A DNA stretch of 64,000 nt from JAWKWH01 sp040830725 (lineage in GTDB: Bacteria > Pseudomonadota > Alphaproteobacteria > Rhizobiales > Rhizobiaceae), in assembly GCA_040830725.1 (NCBI GenBank), contig JBFOMG010000018.1, forward strand, positions 62,001-126,000, in the 5' to 3' direction. Shown here piece after piece: positions 53,375-63,024 of the stretch (position 1 is its first letter; every line of letters begins with the position of its first letter). The notes under the pieces are model-generated. The model was not told the origin of the DNA and did not search any database. It was given only the letters and a program-made list of their open reading frames with translations. Position numbers and translations under genes: made by a program.

Positions 53375-56300
53375 ATGCGTTTTTCCAAGCTCCGCCTTTT
53401 GGGATTCAAGTCATTCGTTGAGCCTTCCGATTTTATCATCGAGAAGGGGCTGACGGGCGTTGTCGGCCCCAACGGATGCGGCAAGTCAAACCTGGTCGAA
53501 GCCCTGCGCTGGGTAATGGGTGAGAATTCATACAAGAACATGCGCGCCTCTGGCATGGACGACGTGATTTTCTCCGGTTCTGCGACCAGACCTTCGCGCA
53601 ACACCGCCGAAGTCTCCCTGTTTCTGGACAATTCGGACCGGACCGCGCCCGCAGCATTTAATGATTCGGACGATTTGCAGGTTTCCAGGCGCATCGAGCG
53701 TGAGGCGGGTTCGGTCTATCGCATCAATGGCAAGGACGCGCGGGCCAAAGATGTGCAGTTGCTGTTTGCAGATCAGTCGACCGGCGCCCGTTCCCCTTCA
53801 ATGGTTGGTCAGGGGCGCATTGGCGAGCTGATCCAGGCCAAACCACAGGCCCGCCGTGCGCTGCTTGAAGAAGCGGCCGGCATTTCCGGCCTTCATTCCC
53901 GCCGCCACGAAGCCGAACTTCGATTGCGCGCGGCCGAGCAGAATCTTGAGCGACTCGATGATGTGATTGCCGAACTGGAAAGCCAGATTGACAGTCTGAA
54001 AAGACAAGCGCGCCAGGCAACTCGGTTCAAGAACGTTTCGGCAGAAATCCGCAAATCGGAAGCGATACTGCTGCATCTGCGCTGGACACAGGCCAAGGCC
54101 CAGGAGGCGGAATCTCAAAGCGCATTGAACCAGGCGACTTCTCTGGTTGCAGAAAAGGCCGCCGCCCAGGCCGAAGCGGCGAAGCAACAGGGCGTCGGCG
54201 CGCATCACCTGCCATCATTGCGGGATGCGGAGGCAAAGGCGGCCGCAGCGCTGCAGCGATTGACCATTGCCCGGGCACAACTGGACGAAGAGGCCGAGCG
54301 TCTGAAAAACCGCAGGGCCGAGCTCGAAAAACGGATTGTGCAGCTTGGTTCCGACATCGATCGCGAAAAAACGCTGCTTTCCGACAATACCGGCGCGATC
54401 GAGCGCCTGAATACCGAAGAACAGGCATTGAATGCGGAAGCCGCCGGTTCTCAGGAACGCGAGGAAGCGACGAGGACGGCTTATGAGGCCGCAGCGGCAA
54501 AACTCGCCACTGCTGAGGAAAAATTGGCCGCCATCACCGCGCAGAGAGCCGAAGCCTCGGCCGACAGGGGCCAGATCGAGCGCAGCATTCACGATCTTGG
54601 CGAACGCAAGTCCCGTCTCGAAAATCAACTTGCGGCCGCAGAACGGGAACTTGCTGAATTGGCCGAACAGATATCTGTTTTGCCCGACCCGGTGGCGAAA
54701 GCAGCAGTCGTGACCACACTTGAATCGGAATTGGCTGACGCCGAGGCAAGGGCAGATGCCGCTGAAACTTCTGCCGAAGAAGCAAGAAAGGCTGAAATTG
54801 CGGCCCGCTTGCCGCTGCAGGAAGCCAAGGCCGAATTGGCACGCATTGAGACCGAAGCGCAGACACTGGCAAAAATTCTCAATGCAGAATCCGGTGGCCT
54901 GTTCCCGGCGGTTGTAGAAAAAATCAAGGTCGAACGCGGTTATGAGACCGCACTCGGTGCGGCACTTGGCGAGGATCTGGATATTCCGCTTGACGCCACC
55001 GCCCCTGCCCACTGGGCGGGAGCTTCGAAGCAGGCGGATGATCCGGCCCTGCCGGAAGGTGCCGTCGCGTTGTCGACAGTGGCCGATGCGCCAAATGAGC
55101 TTTCGCGCCGGCTGGCGCAGATCGGAATTGTGGATAGCGAAAACGCTGCTGTCCTGGCCGCACAACTGAAACCCGGCCAGCGGATTGTCAGCAAGGAAGG
55201 AGCGCTGTGGCGTTGGGACGGTTTTGTTGCCAGTGCAGACGCCCCGACAGCGGCCGCGCAACGATTGGCGCAGAAAAACCGGCTCGCCGAACTGGATTCC
55301 GAAGCAGTCGAGGCGACCAAGGTCGTTCGCGCCAAAGAAGCCGGTCTGGAGGCAGCAGAGACCGCACTGCAGCAAGTAGTGATCGCTGAGCGCGAATCGC
55401 GTGAGAAAGGAAGAGACATCCAGCAAAGGCTCCGCGAAGCCCGCGAGGCGTTGACCGAGGCTGAGCGCGCTTCCGGCCAACTGGCGACAAGAAGGGCGGC
55501 ACTGGATGAATCAAGAGCCCGGCTGATCGAATCGCGGGACGAGGCGGCGACCGGGCTTACGGCCGCCGAGGCCTCGCTCTCCACAATGCCGGATCTTGCC
55601 GAACTCGAGCAGCTTCAGGAGCAGGCAAATGCGGCTGTATTGCAGGATCGTGCGCAAGCCGCCGAAGCGCGTGCAACCTATGAAGGGCTGAGCCGCGAAA
55701 CCGAGGCCCGAAATCGACGGCTTTCTGCCATTGCGGTTGAGCGTGATAGCTGGATTGCGCGTGCGGGTAATGCCGAAGAGCAAATAGGATCGCTCGAAAC
55801 CCGCAAGGCGGAATCGAAATCGGAAATCGAAGCGCTGGCGGATGCGCCCGAAGAAGTGGATGCCAGAAGACAAGCACTGTTGAGCCAGTTGTCTGAAGCC
55901 GAGACACTGCGCCAGCAAGCTGCCGACCGGCTGCAGGATGCGGAAAACAGGCAGGCCGAGTTCGACAAGGCGGCAACCGACGCCATCACGGAACTGGCCC
56001 AGTCACGCGAGGAAAGGGCACGTGCCGAAGAACGTTTGACGGCGGCAGATGAGCGCCGTTCGGAAGTCGAGGCGCGCATCAAGGAAGCGATGAATGTGCC
56101 CCCACACGAAGTCCTTTCCCATGCCGAACTCACGCCCGACGCTGAACTTCCCGATGCGGATGATACGGAGCGAAGGCTGGAGCGGCTCAAAATCGAGCGC
56201 GAGCGCCTGGGCGCGGTCAATCTTCGCGCTGAGGAAGAACAGGCCGAGCTTGCAGAGCGCCTGGAAACGATCACCACTGAACGGGAAGACGTGATCGAAG

Positions 56301-56833
56301 CCATCAAAAAACTGCGTCAGGCCATTCAAAGCCTCAACAAGGAAGGCCGTGAGCGTCTGCTCGAAGCCTTTGACGTTGTGGATGGCCATTTCCGCCGCCT
56401 GTTTACGCATTTGTTCGGTGGTGGCACGGCTGAACTGCAGCTGATCGAATCGGAAGATCCACTCGAGGCCGGATTGGAAATTCTCGCACGCCCACCCGGC
56501 AAGCGGCCGCAGACAATGACGCTTCTGTCTGGCGGTGAGCAGGCGCTGACCGCCATGGCGCTAATCTTCGCCGTGTTCCTGACCAATCCGGCGCCAATCT
56601 GCGTCCTCGACGAGGTCGACGCGCCACTTGACGATCACAATGTCGAGCGTTTCTGCAACCTGATGGACGAAATGGTCGAATCGACCGACACCCGTTTCAT
56701 AATCATCACCCACAATCCCATTACCATGGCCAGGATGAACCGGCTCTATGGGGTGACCATGGGCGAGCAGGGCGTCAGCCAGCTGGTTTCGGTAAACCTG
56801 CAGCAGGCAGAAGAACTGCGTGAGGCAAGCTAG
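53375..56833 (+). CDS. smc: chromosome segregation protein SMC
   Basis: A 1152-aa ATPase that condenses and segregates the chromosome. Walker A is GPNGCGKSNLVEALRWVMG (about 31-49), followed by long coiled coils (about 165-490 and 650-1000) around a hinge (about 500-640). The C-terminal head has the signature LLSGGEQALTAMAL and Walker B ICVLDEVDAPLDD. The length is normal. It follows dsbA by 61 bases and precedes ppdK. Confidence 0.97.
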   Translation: MRFSKLRLLGFKSFVEPSDFIIEKGLTGVVGPNGCGKSNLVEALRWVMGENSYKNMRASGMDDVIFSGSATRPSRNTAEVSLFLDNSDRTAPAAFNDSDDLQVSRRIEREAGSVYRINGKDARAKDVQLLFADQSTGARSPSMVGQGRIGELIQAKPQARRALLEEAAGISGLHSRRHEAELRLRAAEQNLERLDDVIAELESQIDSLKRQARQATRFKNVSAEIRKSEAILLHLRWTQAKAQEAESQSALNQATSLVAEKAAAQAEAAKQQGVGAHHLPSLRDAEAKAAAALQRLTIARAQLDEEAERLKNRRAELEKRIVQLGSDIDREKTLLSDNTGAIERLNTEEQALNAEAAGSQEREEATRTAYEAAAAKLATAEEKLAAITAQRAEASADRGQIERSIHDLGERKSRLENQLAAAERELAELAEQISVLPDPVAKAAVVTTLESELADAEARADAAETSAEEARKAEIAARLPLQEAKAELARIETEAQTLAKILNAESGGLFPAVVEKIKVERGYETALGAALGEDLDIPLDATAPAHWAGASKQADDPALPEGAVALSTVADAPNELSRRLAQIGIVDSENAAVLAAQLKPGQRIVSKEGALWRWDGFVASADAPTAAAQRLAQKNRLAELDSEAVEATKVVRAKEAGLEAAETALQQVVIAERESREKGRDIQQRLREAREALTEAERASGQLATRRAALDESRARLIESRDEAATGLTAAEASLSTMPDLAELEQLQEQANAAVLQDRAQAAEARATYEGLSRETEARNRRLSAIAVERDSWIARAGNAEEQIGSLETRKAESKSEIEALADAPEEVDARRQALLSQLSEAETLRQQAADRLQDAENRQAEFDKAATDAITELAQSREERARAEERLTAADERRSEVEARIKEAMNVPPHEVLSHAELTPDAELPDADDTERRLERLKIERERLGAVNLRAEEEQAELAERLETITTEREDVIEAIKKLRQAIQSLNKEGRERLLEAFDVVDGHFRRLFTHLFGGGTAELQLIESEDPLEAGLEILARPPGKRPQTMTLLSGGEQALTAMALIFAVFLTNPAPICVLDEVDAPLDDHNVERFCNLMDEMVESTDTRFIIITHNPITMARMNRLYGVTMGEQGVSQLVSVNLQQAEELREAS

Positions 56834-56963
56834 ATTAAGCGCCTTTCGAGCCTGATCTGCCTTTCAATCGATTTTTGTTGTGCGATTTCCTCGTGCTGCG
56901 GTAGTGCAACGCAGCAAAAGTGACTATTGCATGCGCCAAGACCGGTTTGTTGGCGAGGACGCG

Positions 56964-59627
56964 ATGACCAAATGGGTTTACAGCTTCGGCGGCGGGTCTG
57001 CTGAAGGCAACGCCTCCGACAAGAATCTGCTTGGCGGCAAGGGTGCCAATTTGGCGGAGATGTGCGCACTTGGCCTGCCTGTGCCACCGGGCTTCACAAT
57101 CACGACAGAGGTCTGCAACAGGTTTTACGCTGACCAGCGAAAACTGCCTGAAGATCTCAAAGAGCAGGTTCATCAGGCGCTCGGCCAGGTTGCTTCAATC
57201 ACCGGCCGGCAGTTTGGCAATCCCGAAAAGCTGCAGTTGGTATCGGTTCGCTCCGGCGCGCGCGCGTCGATGCCGGGCATGATGGATACCGTGCTCAATC
57301 TCGGCCTCAACGACGAAACAGTCCTCGCGCTTGCATCGGATTCCGGTGACGAGCGCTTCGCATATGACAGCTATCGACGCTTCATCCAGATGTACTCCGA
57401 TGTGGTGATGGGGCTCGACCACGAAGTTTTCGAGGAGATTCTGGAAGACGAGAAAGCCCGGCTTGATTGCGAGCTCGACACCGAACTGACCGCCGAGCAA
57501 TGGAAACACATCATCGGCCTCTACAAGGCCAAGGTCATCGAGGAACTTGAAGAACCGTTCCCGCAGAACCCTGACGAACAGCTCTGGGGCGCGATTGGCG
57601 CTGTGTTTTCCAGCTGGATGAATCCACGTGCCATCACCTATCGGAACCTGCATGACATTCCGGAGGCATGGGGCACCGCCGTTAATATCCAGGCCATGGT
57701 CTTCGGCAATATGGGAGACACTTCTGCAACCGGTGTGGCGTTCACCCGAAATCCGTCGACAGGCGAAAACAAGCTTTACGGCGAGTTTTTGGTCAATGCG
57801 CAGGGTGAGGATGTTGTTGCAGGAATTCGCACGCCGCAGAACATCACCGAGGATGCCCGAATTGCGGCTGGCTCAGACCGGCCATCGCTGGAAAAACTGA
57901 TGCCGGAGGCGTTCGACGAATTCCGTGAGATTGCCGGCAAGCTTGAGGCCCACTACCGCGACATGCAAGATCTGGAATTCACGGTCGAGCGAGGCAAATT
58001 GTGGATGCTTCAAACGAGATCGGGCAAGAGGACAGCCAAGGCCGCACTCAAAATTGCGGCAGAGATGGCGAATGAGAAGCTGCTGACCCGGGAAGACGCC
58101 ATTTGCCGGATTGACCCCGCCTCGCTCGATCAATTGCTCCACCCGACCATCGATCCGGCCGCCAGGCGTGACGTGATAGGTATGGGGCTTCCCGCATCTC
58201 CCGGCGCTGCAACGGGTGAAATCGTCTTCACATCCGATGAAGCCGAAGAAATGCGGGCAGCCGGCCACAATGTGATCCTTGTTCGCGTCGAAACCAGCCC
58301 TGAAGACATTCACGGCATGCATGCCGCGGAGGGCATTCTGACGACGCGCGGCGGCATGACCAGCCATGCTGCGGTGGTCGCCCGCGGAATGGGAAAGCCC
58401 TGCGTATCCGGCGCAGGCACGCTACGCGTCGATTACCGCAATGAAACGCTGATCTCCATGGGGCGCACCTTTGCCAAAGGCGATGTGATCACCATCGACG
58501 GCGCAACTGGCCAGGTGCTTAATGGCGCAGTTGCGATGTTGCAGCCCGAGCTGTCCGGTGAATTCGCCGCGATCATGGAATGGGCAGATCAGGTGCGCCG
58601 CATGCGGGTGCGTACAAACGCAGAAACGCCGGCGGATGCCCGCACGGCGCGCTCCTTCGGTGCAGAGGGTATCGGCCTCTGCCGCACAGAGCATATGTTT
58701 TTTGAAGGCGATCGCATTGTCGCCATGCGCGAAATGATATTGGCAGACACTGAAGACGGCCGCAGGGAAGCACTGACAAAGCTGTTGCCGATGCAGCGCT
58801 CGGATTTTACGGAATTGTTCGAGATCATGGCGGGGCTTCCCCTGACAATACGGCTGCTCGATCCGCCTCTTCACGAATTTCTTCCCAATTCAGAAGACGA
58901 GATCGCCGAGGTGGCCGATGCGATGGGCGTATCGGCAGAGAAATTGCGGCAACGCACCGAGGCCCTGCATGAGTTTAATCCGATGCTGGGACACCGCGGC
59001 TGCCGGCTGGCAGTTTCCTATCCCGAAATTGCCGAGATGCAGGCGCGAGCAATTTTCGAAGCGGCGGTTGAAGCCGGCAAGAAGGCGGGCAGCCACGTGG
59101 TACCCGAAATCATGGTGCCGCTGGTCGGCATCATGAAGGAGCTCGACTACGTCAAGGCGCGCATCGACGCGGTGGCCAAGGATGTGATGGCCGAAACCGG
59201 TGTTCAGATCGAGTATCTCGTCGGCACCATGATCGAACTGCCCCGCGCTGCCATCCGCGCCCATGTGATTGCCGAGGCTGCGGAGTTTTTCTCCTTTGGT
59301 ACCAATGACTTGACACAGACGACCTTCGGTATCTCGCGCGACGATGCATCCAATTTCATCGAGGTTTACCGGCAAAAGGGAATTGTCGATCAGGATCCGT
59401 TTGTGTCACTCGACATCGACGGGGTGGGCGAGTTGGTACGTATGGCGGTGGAAAAGGGCAGGGCGGCCCGGCCGGATATCAAGCTCGGAATTTGCGGCGA
59501 GCATGGCGGCGACCCGTCCTCGATTGCCTTTTGTGAGGATGTCGGTCTCGATTATGTTTCCTGCTCGCCCTTCCGGGTTCCCATCGCCAGACTGGCCGCG
59601 GCACAGGCGGCTGTTCGGAAAGGTTGA
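56964..59627 (+). CDS. ppdK: pyruvate, phosphate dikinase
   Basis: An 887-aa enzyme interconverting pyruvate, ATP and phosphate with phosphoenolpyruvate, AMP and pyrophosphate. ATG 56964 begins MTKWVYSFGGGSAEG with GAGGA ahead. The N-terminal nucleotide domain has GGKGANLAEMC, the central swivelling His domain TRGGMTSHAAVVARGMGKPC, and the C-terminal PEP barrel ends with GICGEHGGDPSSIAFC holding the catalytic Cys. It is complete and stands at the edge of a more accessory stretch. Confidence 0.96.
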   Translation: MTKWVYSFGGGSAEGNASDKNLLGGKGANLAEMCALGLPVPPGFTITTEVCNRFYADQRKLPEDLKEQVHQALGQVASITGRQFGNPEKLQLVSVRSGARASMPGMMDTVLNLGLNDETVLALASDSGDERFAYDSYRRFIQMYSDVVMGLDHEVFEEILEDEKARLDCELDTELTAEQWKHIIGLYKAKVIEELEEPFPQNPDEQLWGAIGAVFSSWMNPRAITYRNLHDIPEAWGTAVNIQAMVFGNMGDTSATGVAFTRNPSTGENKLYGEFLVNAQGEDVVAGIRTPQNITEDARIAAGSDRPSLEKLMPEAFDEFREIAGKLEAHYRDMQDLEFTVERGKLWMLQTRSGKRTAKAALKIAAEMANEKLLTREDAICRIDPASLDQLLHPTIDPAARRDVIGMGLPASPGAATGEIVFTSDEAEEMRAAGHNVILVRVETSPEDIHGMHAAEGILTTRGGMTSHAAVVARGMGKPCVSGAGTLRVDYRNETLISMGRTFAKGDVITIDGATGQVLNGAVAMLQPELSGEFAAIMEWADQVRRMRVRTNAETPADARTARSFGAEGIGLCRTEHMFFEGDRIVAMREMILADTEDGRREALTKLLPMQRSDFTELFEIMAGLPLTIRLLDPPLHEFLPNSEDEIAEVADAMGVSAEKLRQRTEALHEFNPMLGHRGCRLAVSYPEIAEMQARAIFEAAVEAGKKAGSHVVPEIMVPLVGIMKELDYVKARIDAVAKDVMAETGVQIEYLVGTMIELPRAAIRAHVIAEAAEFFSFGTNDLTQTTFGISRDDASNFIEVYRQKGIVDQDPFVSLDIDGVGELVRMAVEKGRAARPDIKLGICGEHGGDPSSIAFCEDVGLDYVSCSPFRVPIARLAAAQAAVRKG

Positions 59628-59638
59628 TTTTGCTGGGC

Positions 59639-59664
59639 TATTCACATTTTACGAGTTGTGAATA
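59639..59664. terminator. weak hairpin between ppdK and the nucleotidyltransferase gene
   Basis: TATTCACA at 59639-59646 is inverted as TGTGAATA at 59657-59664 with a ten-base loop, 12 bases after the ppdK stop and before the convergent gene. The stem is AT-rich and lacks a U-run, so function is uncertain. Confidence 0.3.
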
Positions 59665-59717
59665 ACCGGGCAGGCTGGGTCAATTATACCAAATTCGCAA
59701 TTTTGGGATAGCGGGAT

Positions 59718-60728
59718 TTAAGTTACCCGTTTTATGACTTCTGCAATTTCGGGCCTTCGATCCAGGCTGGCGGATATCGCTGATCTCCATTTTAGTCCTC
59801 TTTGCATGGCATCGAGGTAGGCATTCGCCAACTCTGCGGGCCGGTCTTCGGCGAGGATTTGAATCAGCATTTCCGCTTGCGCAAGGTCTTTTGAGACTTT
59901 GGACAGTCCGCTGCCGCTCCGACGTTGCGCGACGATAAGTTTATGTACCGCGTAGCGCTCAGGTTTCGGAATTTGCACCAGAACGCCGCTTCGATACAAA
60001 ACCACCGCCTGAATGGGATCGGCAATCAGGTAATTTAGGAACGGCAGAGTCTGAGCATACACGTTAAGAGGCTCAAGCTTCACGATATTGCGTTTTCCTT
60101 GCATGCGGGGTGCCAGAAAATCGACCATTGCTCCACCACCTCTCATGGACCAACGAGTAGGTCTTCCCTTCGGATCGTGGTTGGGAGCCGGTTCGAGGGA
60201 CAGATTCTTGAACGTATCGGCAATCGACGGATCAACTTGATCATGAATTGCGAGTTTGAGGTTTTCAAACGCAGCCACATCTATGTCCTGCGTCACGGCG
60301 AGTGCGCCGGATAAGGCATGTCCGAGTTCGGCGCTGTAAAGTCTGAAGGCGTGCGTACCGACCAACGTTCCGCCTAATCTGAATACGCCGGTTTTCCCCA
60401 TCGCGTTGAGGATACTTCCTGTCTGGCGATCAACGGTTGGCAGGCCAGCGGATCGTAGCTGCGCGACCAAGATCCCGCATCTTATGTCGATCTGTTTCAT
60501 GTCCTCCGCAGTTTTGGCGGCCTTCACAATCTGTTCACGGACTTGCTTTGTGTCCGGACCTACATATCTGTCGACAATTTTTTGCCCAATACGCTGTCGG
60601 GTATACCAATACCGACCGTTGGACATCTCCTTAATATAGGGCTTACCCTGGAATGCAGCGATACTTTTCAGACGATGAGTCTCGAGCAAATCTTGATATG
60701 TCGTGTGTATTGAGATCGGTAACTGCAT
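59718..60728 (-). CDS. GSU2403-like nucleotidyltransferase-fold protein
   Basis: About 336 aa. A Gly-Thr start of the fold (LVGTHAFRLYSAELGHALSG) and the acidic pair TQDIDVA resemble the GT-DxD active site of the minimal nucleotidyltransferase fold; a third acid may be in GAMVDFLAP. The remainder (PERYAVHKLIVAQRR) matches my memory of the NTP_transf_8/GSU2403 group, which has no proven role. ATG 60728 is preferred for its GGGG; ATG 60746 is possible. The lower-GC, isolated setting between housekeeping genes and the repeats upstream suggest acquisition. A defence or toxin role is only conjecture. Confidence 0.78.
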   Translation of the reverse strand: MQLPISIHTTYQDLLETHRLKSIAAFQGKPYIKEMSNGRYWYTRQRIGQKIVDRYVGPDTKQVREQIVKAAKTAEDMKQIDIRCGILVAQLRSAGLPTVDRQTGSILNAMGKTGVFRLGGTLVGTHAFRLYSAELGHALSGALAVTQDIDVAAFENLKLAIHDQVDPSIADTFKNLSLEPAPNHDPKGRPTRWSMRGGGAMVDFLAPRMQGKRNIVKLEPLNVYAQTLPFLNYLIADPIQAVVLYRSGVLVQIPKPERYAVHKLIVAQRRSGSGLSKVSKDLAQAEMLIQILAEDRPAELANAYLDAMQRGLKWRSAISASLDRRPEIAEVIKRVT

Positions 60729-60734
60729 TTCTGC

Positions 60735-60802
60735 ATTACCCCACATGAAAAGTTACTGTAGGGTAATGAAATTACCCAACATTGTCAATTACTGTAGGGT
60801 AA
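60735..60802 (-). promoter_or_regulatory. operator-like repeat array before the nucleotidyltransferase gene
   Basis: TTACTGTAGGGTAA occurs exactly at 60753-60766 and 60789-60802; each copy is itself a TTAC-N6-GTAA dyad. GGGTAAT/ATTACCC half-sites also occur at 60735-60741, 60761-60767 and 60771-60777, the last two forming a perfect inverted pair with a three-base centre. On the minus strand TTGACA (60788-60783) between the repeats could be a -35. This is the arrangement of a repressed promoter; the regulator is not visible. Confidence 0.55.
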
Positions 60803-60847
60803 ATTCAGTGCCGAGAGAGATTGACGATCAGGACCATTGAACGCATC

Positions 60848-61225
60848 CTACCCCACCTCAATCGTCACCCGGTCACCATAAAACGCGCCGTATCCCTGGA
60901 TTTCAGCCATGTCATCATAGGGGTTTTCATAGGACCACATGATATCCGGCCCGGCGCTGCCGCCGGATATGCGCCAATAGCTTGCATCACCCTTGAACGG
61001 GCAATGGGTTGAGGTCTCAGTCCGCGCCAACTTGCCGAACTCGATGCCGGAAAACGGTATGTACACTACCGGGGTGTAGGTGCCTTCGCGCATCAGGATT
61101 GCGTCATCGGAGCGCGCCAGCGAAACGCCGTCAACGCTGACGCTAACCGGCTTGCCGAGAGGCTCCAGTGTTATTTTGTGATCCGGGTATTTTGCAAATC
61201 CCGGCGCCGGATTGGCAGCACTCAT
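60848..61225 (-). CDS. DUF427 family protein
   Basis: A 125-aa beta-rich cytosolic protein with the family motif TSTHCPFKGDASYWRI (about 71-86) and an YENPYDDMAEIQGYGAFY ending. DUF427 proteins are common and uncharacterised. The gene lies 16 bases after the aminotransferase start region's downstream end on the same strand, so it may share a transcript with it. Confidence 0.86.
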   Translation of the reverse strand: MSAANPAPGFAKYPDHKITLEPLGKPVSVSVDGVSLARSDDAILMREGTYTPVVYIPFSGIEFGKLARTETSTHCPFKGDASYWRISGGSAGPDIMWSYENPYDDMAEIQGYGAFYGDRVTIEVG

Positions 61226-61241
61226 GAACTCGATCTCCTGT

Positions 61242-62633
61242 TTACTTGGAGCGTAGGTTTTCCTTGACTACCCATGCTTCGGTATCGTCCAGGGCACCTT
61301 CAAGCCTGTCGAACAGTTCGTCGAGCTCGGCTGTTGAAATCACCATCGGCGGACAAATCGCGATGGTATCGCCAATGGCCCGAAGGATCGCTCCGCGCTC
61401 TTCCAAAAACTTCGTCAACTGCAAACCAACACCGCGTGCCGGTTCGAAAGACCGCCTGGATGCCTCGTCAGCCACCAGTTCGACCCCACCGACCAAGCCG
61501 CAATATCGAGCTTCGCCAACCAGCGGGTGCTCAGCAATCCGGTCAAGCCGTTGGGCAAAGCGCGGCGAAAGAACCCGCACATGACCGAGAACATCGCGCT
61601 TCTTGTAGATTTCGATCGCCTTCACACCCAGGGCGCAGCCAAGCGGGTGGCCGCCATAGGTGTAGCCATGTCCGAATGTACCGAGTTGTGCCGAGTGATC
61701 AACATAAGCCTGATAGATATCTTCCGGTACCATGACAGCGCCGAGCGGGGCATAGGCTGCGGTCAGCTGTTTGGCCGCAGACATGGTCGTCGGCTGCATG
61801 CCCAAAGTCTCCGATCCCCACCAGTTGCCGGTGCGCCCGAACCCTGTGATCACTTCATCGGCGATCAGGATGATGTCGTGTTCCTCAAGAACGGGTTTGA
61901 TGGCCGCAAAGTAGCCTTCAGGCGGCACGATCACTCCCCCAGCGCCCATTACCGGTTCAGCAATCATCGCCGCAATCGTATCCGGTCCTTCCCGCTCGAT
62001 CAAATAGCGGAGATTTCTCGCGAGACGTTCAACGAACTCAGCTTCCGTCTCGCCGTCCTCGCCAAACCTGTAGTGATGCGGACAATCCGCGTGCAGCACC
62101 CGGTCGACCGGAAGGTCGAAGCCATTGTGCGCAAAGGGCAGGCCGGTCAGCGAGCCACTCATGATGGTCACGCCGTGATAGGCTTTCACGCGACTGATGA
62201 TCTTCTTCTTTTCGGGCCGGCCGAGTGCGTTGTTCATGTACCAGGCGAGCTTTACCTGCGTATCGTTGGCCTCCGACCCTGATGAGGTAAAGAAAACCTT
62301 TGATACCGGTATCGGTGCCAGTTCCTTTAAAGCCTCCGCCAGCTCGATTGCCGGTTCCATGCCCTTTGCACCAAACAGGTGATAGTAGGGCAGGGTGCGC
62401 ATCTGTTCGGTGGCCGCCTCAATCATCTCCTCGTCGCCAAATCCGAGACCGGCACACCAAAGCCCTGCCATGCCCTCAATATATTCGCGGCCTTGTGTGT
62501 CGTAGAGGTAAACGCCTTTGCCACGGGACATGACGAGCGGACCCGATTCGGAGAGTTTGTGTAGCGGCGTATAGGGATGAAGAACCGCTTCAATGTCGCG
62601 GGTTTGAACGTTGGTCAGGGGTAATTCATTCAT
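61242..62633 (-). CDS. class III (omega) aminotransferase
   Basis: A 463-aa PLP aminotransferase of the omega-amino acid:pyruvate/aspartate aminotransferase family. Motifs: GLWCAGLGFG and FFTSSGSEANDTQVKL (PLP phosphate cup, about 112-127), IADEVITGFGRTG (PLP Asp, about 255-267) and Lys in TMSAAKQLTAAYAPLG (about 282-297). Likely substrates are beta-alanine, GABA or related amines. ATG 62633 has no ribosome-binding site, because a repeat element begins five bases upstream. DUF427 follows closely. Confidence 0.92.
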   Translation of the reverse strand: MNELPLTNVQTRDIEAVLHPYTPLHKLSESGPLVMSRGKGVYLYDTQGREYIEGMAGLWCAGLGFGDEEMIEAATEQMRTLPYYHLFGAKGMEPAIELAEALKELAPIPVSKVFFTSSGSEANDTQVKLAWYMNNALGRPEKKKIISRVKAYHGVTIMSGSLTGLPFAHNGFDLPVDRVLHADCPHHYRFGEDGETEAEFVERLARNLRYLIEREGPDTIAAMIAEPVMGAGGVIVPPEGYFAAIKPVLEEHDIILIADEVITGFGRTGNWWGSETLGMQPTTMSAAKQLTAAYAPLGAVMVPEDIYQAYVDHSAQLGTFGHGYTYGGHPLGCALGVKAIEIYKKRDVLGHVRVLSPRFAQRLDRIAEHPLVGEARYCGLVGGVELVADEASRRSFEPARGVGLQLTKFLEERGAILRAIGDTIAICPPMVISTAELDELFDRLEGALDDTEAWVVKENLRSK

Positions 62634-62638
62634 GGGCT

Positions 62639-62948
62639 TAGAGCGTGTTTTGTTTAAATGGAATCGTTTGAGCGCCGGGATTTTGGGTCCTGACGAGGAG
62701 TGCGGACCGATGCGGTGTGATCACCGTGAGGGGCGCACGACGACGTTCAGGGCGCAAAAGACCAAGCTGAAACGATTGCAGTTTTCGACTTGGTTTCAAA
62801 GTTTTGCCCCTTCCCAGCTTGGGTGTCTTTTCCGCACCGGCTTCATCGAAATCCTCGCACGATCATCTGATCGCGCTGCGGTGTTCTCTTCGCCAGCACG
62901 AAAAATCCATCCCACCAAACTGCTCCCATTTAAGCAATACACGCTCTA
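62639..62948. repeat. 310-bp element with 32-bp terminal inverted repeats (MITE-like)
   Basis: The left end 62639-62670 (TAGAGCGTGT, TTAAATGG, GTTTG) reappears inverted at 62916-62948, differing at a few positions. The interior has no credible gene. The size and terminal repeats resemble the non-autonomous or mosaic intergenic elements common in rhizobial chromosomes; I cannot assign a named family without comparison. Its left end lies five bases before the aminotransferase ATG, so it must supply that gene's leader. Confidence 0.65.
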
Positions 62949-62974
62949 GGCTCCGAAGTGGAAATCGGAGCCTA
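62947..62974. terminator. hairpin at the edge of the repeat element
   Basis: TAGGCTCCGA at 62947-62956 is exactly inverted at 62965-62974 with an eight-base loop. It lies about 50 bases downstream of the minus-strand 123-aa gene and touches the end of the inverted-repeat element. No U-run follows on the minus strand, so it may be either a terminator or a part of the element. Confidence 0.5.
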
Positions 62975-63024
62975 ACCTGTCACCGTTAAGGTGAGAAGTG
63001 AAATAAAGTTGGACCTGATCTGGC

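Noticed and set aside
54215..55480. A 421-codon open frame antisense to smc
   Set aside because: It is entirely opposite a clear SMC coiled-coil gene; its translation is low-complexity, rich in Phe/Arg/Gly/Cys, and lacks domains. It is a by-product of GC-rich codon bias.
62611..62949. A 112-codon open frame across the inverted-repeat element
   Set aside because: It begins inside the aminotransferase gene, spans both terminal repeats, and has no recognisable motif; the inverted repeat explains the sequence better.
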